Assembly (NCBI RefSeq): GCF_039538365.1
Contig: NZ_BAABCA010000001.1
Coordinates: 248,001-312,000, forward strand
Direction of reading: 5' to 3'
Length of the DNA stretch: 64,000 nucleotides
DNA from: Postechiella marina
Lineage (GTDB): Bacteria; Bacteroidota; Bacteroidia; Flavobacteriales; Flavobacteriaceae
The position numbers were made by a program, and so were the translations under genes. Position 1 is the first letter of the stretch, and every line of letters begins with the position of its first letter. The notes below the pieces were generated by a model that saw only the letters and a program-made list of their open reading frames with translations, was not told the origin of the DNA and ran no database searches. This document shows, in pieces, positions 59,992 to 64,000 of this stretch.

Positions 59992-60699
59992 TTACAACTC
60001 GTTAGTAAACGCTACAGAGTGGCAAGCTACAATAGCAGCGGTTTCTGTTCGCAATCTTGTGTTTCCCAAAGTTACAGGAATAAAATTGTTTTGCATGGCT
60101 AGTTCTATTTCTTTAGTAGAAAAATCGCCTTCTGGGCCAATTAAAATAGTGGTATCGCTATGGGCTTTAAGTTCTTTTTTTAACGACTTTTTATTGGTTT
60201 CTTCGCAATGCGCAATAAAAAGTTGGCCATTTAGATCTTGTTTTAAAAACTCTTTTAAAGTAATTGCTGGTTGTAATTTTGGTAAATACACGTTTAAAGA
60301 TTGCTTCATGGCAGATTGTAATATTTTTTCGAAACGCTCTGCTTTTATAAACTTACGCTCGCTATGGTCGCAAATTATTGGTGTTATACAATCTATACCA
60401 ATTTCGGTCGCTTTTTCTAAAAACCACTCGTATCTATCGTTCATTTTTGTAGGAGCAACAGCTAAATGTAATTGGTAGGGTTTGTGTGGTTGTTTATTTT
60501 TAGAAATAATACGAACTACGCATTTTTTTATATTGGGAATTATAACTTCTGCTTTAAATAACCAGCCATTACCATTGGTGATATGTAGAATATCTCCAAT
60601 GTTTTTACGTAATACTTTAACAATATGTTTGCTTTCTTCTCTCGAAAAAGAAAACTCTGTGTCTTGGTTGTTTATTTCTGAATTATAAAAAAGTTGCAT
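59992..60699 (-). CDS. rsmE: 16S rRNA m3U1498 methyltransferase RsmE
   Basis: 235 residues. N-terminal PUA-like part, then SPOUT core with RYEWFLEKATEIGIDCITPIICDHSERK, TTILIGPEGDFSTKEIELA and TLGNTRLRTETAAIVACHSV, the classic RsmE end. Stop-start overlap with the parvulin-like gene by one base. Confidence 0.95.
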   Translation of the reverse strand: MQLFYNSEINNQDTEFSFSREESKHIVKVLRKNIGDILHITNGNGWLFKAEVIIPNIKKCVVRIISKNKQPHKPYQLHLAVAPTKMNDRYEWFLEKATEIGIDCITPIICDHSERKFIKAERFEKILQSAMKQSLNVYLPKLQPAITLKEFLKQDLNGQLFIAHCEETNKKSLKKELKAHSDTTILIGPEGDFSTKEIELAMQNNFIPVTLGNTRLRTETAAIVACHSVAFTNEL

Positions 60700-61340
60700 T
60701 ATCTTTTTGCTTCTACAATTTTTAAAACTTTTATTTCTGAAATTTCTTTTGGTTCGTGTGTTTTTAAAACCACATAATAACTACTTTCTGATGGAATATC
60801 TAAAGGAAAAATAGCATCTAAATCGTGATTGTCTTCTATGATAAGTGTTTCGAAAGTTGAATTTTTATCGTTTTTAGAAAACCAACCAGAATCGCCACCA
60901 CGCGTAGCATTTTTGTCCATAGAATGGCGTTTAGCAAGAAAATTAAATGGAGACGAATTGTTGTATTTTGTAATTAAATCGTCTCTATAGCTATTTACTT
61001 CTTTAAGGTCTATTTGCTTACCGTTTAAGTAAATATAAGCAACTCTATAATAAGGTGTTTTTATTTTTTCTACTACCTTATAAAAGGTTTTTTCGAATTC
61101 GTTCTCTGTTTTTTCTGTCCCTCCAACTGGCATTTTAAAAAGCTTTTTGGCTAAGGTTGTTTTATGTTTTTCTTCGTTAAAAACAATAAACTTATTCTTT
61201 TTAGAGGCTTTTTTTTCTAGATAAGTTTCTGCTTGCTCTATGTTTTCTAAAGATTTTAATTCTTTTTCTGTAGCAGATTTTTGTGCCATTACAGTTGTTG
61301 CAAAGGCTAGTAGTAGGCAATTAAGTAAAAATTTAGGCAT
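60699..61340 (-). CDS. Periplasmic PpiC/parvulin-like protein
   Basis: 213 residues, signal peptide 1-19 ending VMAQ. The region about 115-165 holds FNFLAKRHSMDKNATRGGDSGWFSKNDKNSTFETLII, the parvulin pattern A-x-x-x-S-x-D-x-x-S-x-x-x-G-G-D-x-G-W-F. The rest of the parvulin domain is divergent, so prolyl isomerase activity is uncertain. Confidence 0.75.
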   Translation of the reverse strand: MPKFLLNCLLLAFATTVMAQKSATEKELKSLENIEQAETYLEKKASKKNKFIVFNEEKHKTTLAKKLFKMPVGGTEKTENEFEKTFYKVVEKIKTPYYRVAYIYLNGKQIDLKEVNSYRDDLITKYNNSSPFNFLAKRHSMDKNATRGGDSGWFSKNDKNSTFETLIIEDNHDLDAIFPLDIPSESSYYVVLKTHEPKEISEIKVLKIVEAKR

Positions 61341-61423
61341 ATTATAAGATTTGATATTTCAAATTTAGAATTTAATGGGGATAATTAAGAGGGCCTCAAA
61401 TATAGTTTTTAAGAATTTAATGT

Positions 61424-61861
61424 TTACAACTTTTTTAATAGATATTTATATATGCTAATAGCAGAATTTAAAATAAATACAAATTGAATTAAGATTAGTA
61501 CTATAATAATGGTTGGTTGTATATAATTTGTAGAGGTGTCTAATAAAGGGAACTCATCTTTTTTTTGTGAGTTAAAAGGGGGGAATAAGCAAATTGTAAA
61601 ACCCACAATTGTTATAAGTGTGTGTATTAACGATAGTTTTTTTGTTAAATAAACTTTTAATTTATCATGTAAAAAATAGAGTAAGCCAATGCTAAATAAA
61701 ATTATAGAAACAAAAATAATTTGATGGTATTTAGCCACTATAATATAAGTGTCGTATATATTAACATCAATAGTTTGGTTGCTGTTTTTATATAAAAAAC
61801 TAATAGAAAATAAAATTAAAGCGGTTGCCCAAAAAAAGGGATAAGGTTTATTTAATTTCAT
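61424..61861 (-). CDS. Four-helix membrane protein with COX-subunit-I-like motif
   Basis: 145 residues, four membrane helices (about 10-24, 42-64, 80-96, 115-138). The loop/helix DVNIYDTYIIVAKYHQIIFVSIILF resembles helix X of haem-copper oxidase subunit I (DTYxVVAHFHYV). The first His of the oxidase motif is Lys here; one His remains. Not long enough for an oxidase; function unknown. Confidence 0.65.
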   Translation of the reverse strand: MKLNKPYPFFWATALILFSISFLYKNSNQTIDVNIYDTYIIVAKYHQIIFVSIILFSIGLLYFLHDKLKVYLTKKLSLIHTLITIVGFTICLFPPFNSQKKDEFPLLDTSTNYIQPTIIIVLILIQFVFILNSAISIYKYLLKKL

Positions 61862-61883
61862 TAACTATTGTTATTAATTGGTT

Positions 61884-62906
61884 CTATATTTTTAATCGAG
61901 CAGAAGCTGTAATATTTTGTTCTGCAAAATCGTCGTCTAAAAATTTTAAATAGCCTACAATAGCAATCATCGCTGCATTATCTGTAGTAAATTCGAATTT
62001 AGGGATGTATGTGGACCAACCAAACTTTTGCTCACCAAGTTTAAGGGCATTTCTTATACCCGAATTGGCCGATACGCCACCACCAATGGCAATATGTTTT
62101 ATATTAGTTTGTTTACTAGCAACTTTTAGCTTGTCCATTAAAATACCAATTATGGTATATTGAATAGAGGCGCAAATATCATTTAAATGTTCTTCAATAA
62201 AATTTGGATTCTTTTTTACTTCTTTCTGAATAAAATAAAGTATGGCTGTTTTTAAACCAGAAAAGCTAAAATTTAAACCATCAACTTTTGGCTTTGTAAA
62301 TTGAAACGCTTTTGGGTTGCCAAGTTGCGCACGCTTGTCTATTTCTGGTCCTGCAGGATAGCCTAAGCCTAAAATTTTCCCGCTTTTATCATAAGCTTCT
62401 CCAACTGCATCATCAATAGTTTCGCCTATTACGGTCATGTCAAAATAATTGTCTACTTGCACAATTTGCGTATGTCCGCCAGATATGGTCATGGCTAAAA
62501 ACGGAAAAGGAGGCTTGTCAAAACCTTCTTCGTCTATAAAATGTGCTAAAATATGACCTTGCATATGGTTAACATCTATAAGTGGTATGTTTAACCCATA
62601 GGCTAAAGATTTTGCAAAAGAGGTGCCAACAAGTAAAGAGCCCATTAAACCAGGGCCACGTGTAAAAGCAATAGCATTAAGTTGCGACTTGGTTATATTG
62701 GCTTTTGCTAAAGCTTGATGTACTACTGGCACAATGTTTTGTTGGTGCGCTCTAGACGCTAATTCTGGCACAACACCGCCAAACTCTTCGTGTATTTTTT
62801 GGCTAGCAATAACATTGCTTAAAATCTTACCATTATGTATAACAGAAGCAGCTGTATCGTCGCAGGAAGACTCAATTCCAAGGATGTAAATATTTTGTGA
62901 AGACAT
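61884..62906 (-). CDS. tsaD: tRNA N6-adenosine threonylcarbamoyltransferase TsaD
   Basis: 340 residues. ILGIESSCDDTAASV start, metal-binding HMQGHILAHF, TISGGHTQIV, and GGGVSANSGIRN plus FTTDNAAMIAIVG near the end. Forms the t6A modification with TsaB/TsaE. Divergent from the tamB-like gene. Confidence 0.97.
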   Translation of the reverse strand: MSSQNIYILGIESSCDDTAASVIHNGKILSNVIASQKIHEEFGGVVPELASRAHQQNIVPVVHQALAKANITKSQLNAIAFTRGPGLMGSLLVGTSFAKSLAYGLNIPLIDVNHMQGHILAHFIDEEGFDKPPFPFLAMTISGGHTQIVQVDNYFDMTVIGETIDDAVGEAYDKSGKILGLGYPAGPEIDKRAQLGNPKAFQFTKPKVDGLNFSFSGLKTAILYFIQKEVKKNPNFIEEHLNDICASIQYTIIGILMDKLKVASKQTNIKHIAIGGGVSANSGIRNALKLGEQKFGWSTYIPKFEFTTDNAAMIAIVGYLKFLDDDFAEQNITASARLKI

Positions 62907-63056
62907 TAATAAATATTAGGCACAATAATTGTTAATTTTGACAACAGATAAAAGTCTGTAGTTCTCATTTTATTCGTAAATACAAAGCTACTCATTTTTA
63001 TATAAAATTTGTAAAAATAGAGGGTATTACTTAATTATATTATAACTTTATCACGT

Positions 63057-64000
63057 ATTAAAAAGATTCTTAAAATAGTATCGAAGTTAGCAGCCATTTT
63101 GCTGTTATTGTTCATCATATTGGTGTTGGTGCTTTCTATTCCTTTTATTCAAACAAGTCTGGGCAAATCTGCAACCAAAATGCTAAACGACGATTTTGGT
63201 ACAAACATAAATATAGAAAAGGTAGGTTTACAGTTTAATGGCGATGTAGAGTTAAAAAATATTTACATAGAAGACTATAAAAAAGATACCTTAATAAGTA
63301 TTGCAGAGTTAAATACATCCATTTTAAGTTTTGGAAATTTATCTAGAGGCAAACTTGTTTTTGGAGATATTAATATTACAGATTTAATATTTAATATTAA
63401 AACATATAAAGATACTACAGATACTAATTTAGATGTTTTTGTAGCTCGATTTGATAGCGACAACCCAAGAGAGGGGAAGAGTTCTTTTTTAATGTCGTCT
63501 AGTGATGTATCTATTTATAACGGAGTTTTTAATTTAATAGACGAGAATAAAGAAACGCCCAACATACTACATTTTAAAGACTTAAATATAAATGCTACCA
63601 ATTTTTTAATTAATGGTAGCGATGTAAGCATGCGTGTTAATACATTGAATTTGCTAGATCATAGAGGTTTAAGACTTAAAAATTTAATGACAAACTTCTC
63701 ATATACTTTAACAGATATGAAGTTTTCTGATTTAGAGATAAAAACAGAAAAATCACTTTTAAAAGGAGATTTATTTTTTTCCTATGATAGAAAAGATTTT
63801 GCCGAGTTTGAAAACAAAGTTAAAATAAATGCCAATTTTAAAGATTCAAGCTTACTTTTAGACGATTTAAATAGTTTTTATAACGAATTTGGAGCAAATC
63901 AATATGCTAAATTCGATACAGAATTAATGGGAACACTAAATAATTTGGCTGTATCTAATTTAAAATTAAACACTAGTAGAAATTCTAAAATATATGGCGA
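63057..64000 (+). CDS. tamB: TamB-like translocation/assembly protein, 3' end beyond window, start codon unclear
   Basis: An open frame runs from 63021 to the window end. It encodes an N-terminal helix (IVSKLAAILLLLFIILVLVL..) and then TamB/AsmA-type beta-helical sequence: FIQTSLGKSATKMLNDDFGTNINIEKVGLQ, NGDVELKNIYIEDYKKDTL. The first in-frame ATG is at 63180, after the membrane helix, which is too late for a TamB protein. No ATG, GTG or TTG precedes the helix, so initiation may use ATT (63057) or another rare codon, or the frame is shifted. The start given is provisional. TamB proteins link inner and outer membranes for lipid or protein delivery. Confidence 0.75.
   Translation, partial: MKKILKIVSKLAAILLLLFIILVLVLSIPFIQTSLGKSATKMLNDDFGTNINIEKVGLQFNGDVELKNIYIEDYKKDTLISIAELNTSILSFGNLSRGKLVFGDINITDLIFNIKTYKDTTDTNLDVFVARFDSDNPREGKSSFLMSSSDVSIYNGVFNLIDENKETPNILHFKDLNINATNFLINGSDVSMRVNTLNLLDHRGLRLKNLMTNFSYTLTDMKFSDLEIKTEKSLLKGDLFFSYDRKDFAEFENKVKINANFKDSSLLLDDLNSFYNEFGANQYAKFDTELMGTLNNLAVSNLKLNTSRNSKIYG

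Overview
The window reads as chromosomal DNA of a Flavobacteriaceae-type member of the Bacteroidota. It is AT-rich, genes lack Shine-Dalgarno sequences, several promoters carry the TAnnTTTG -7 box of this phylum, one secreted protein ends in a type IX secretion (T9SS) sorting domain, and MoaC-MoaB, ResB-CcsA and thiosulfate-sulfurtransferase-MoeB fusions typical of the group are present. No transposase, CRISPR array, tRNA or rRNA was seen.

Region 1 (1-6.2 kb) holds a 5'-truncated NarK-type transporter, a single-chain nitrate reductase (Mo-bisPGD domain, NAD/FAD reductase and BFD-type 2Fe-2S domain in one polypeptide) and a nitrite-reductase-like protein without siroheme cysteines that ends in a rubredoxin domain. 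Region 2 (6.3-13.6 kb) is a signalling operon: REC-only regulator, H-NOX haem NO sensor, PAS histidine kinase, second kinase, FIST (NosP-type) protein, third kinase, HPt protein, then a LytTR response regulator. Region 3 (13.7-30.1 kb) has a T9SS-exported protein and an exopolysaccharide-like cluster: TPR/YaiO outer-membrane barrel, STAS protein, Wzx-like flippase, GT4 transferase, GH5-like hydrolase, lipoprotein, large GT-C-like membrane protein, and a response-regulator/GT2 fusion followed by a decayed GT2-like gene.

Region 4 (30.2-38.1 kb, minus strand) is a molybdenum-cofactor operon (moeA, ModE-like regulator, TauE-like transporter, mobA, moaD, moeB-rhodanese, moaE, moaCB, moaA) with two remnants of four-helix-bundle genes and two copies of a perfect hairpin repeat. 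Region 5 (38.2-50.9 kb) is nrfHA, a CcsBA cytochrome c assembly protein, an FNR-like regulator with an N-terminal Cys cluster, an NrtABCD-type ABC transporter and an outer-membrane porin. Region 6 (51-64 kb) is mostly housekeeping: comM, small lipoproteins, DUF2891 protein, THUMP-like and TrmH/RsmE methyltransferases, AI-2E family protein, DUF4159 protein, parvulin-like protein, tsaD and the 5' part of a tamB-like gene.

The most interesting signal is regulatory. A 17-base box of form RYCRTTYGTCKAYAST, whose best copies contain ACCGTTCGTC (the known AlgR/LytTR-type site), stands before the H-NOX/NosP operon, the T9SS gene, the STAS-flippase operon, the GT4 gene and the REC-GT2 fusion, with a weaker copy before the DUF2891 gene. 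A degenerate second copy follows about two helical turns later, and in three promoters the box lies exactly 59 bases before a -7-like box. The simplest reading is an NO-sensing phosphorelay (H-NOX and FIST sensors, kinases, HPt, LytTR) that controls exopolysaccharide production and export, placed beside the nitrate/nitrite genes that can generate NO. A second layer of polysaccharide control is suggested by a receiver domain fused directly to a glycosyltransferase. The regulon and the NO link are inferences from sequence.
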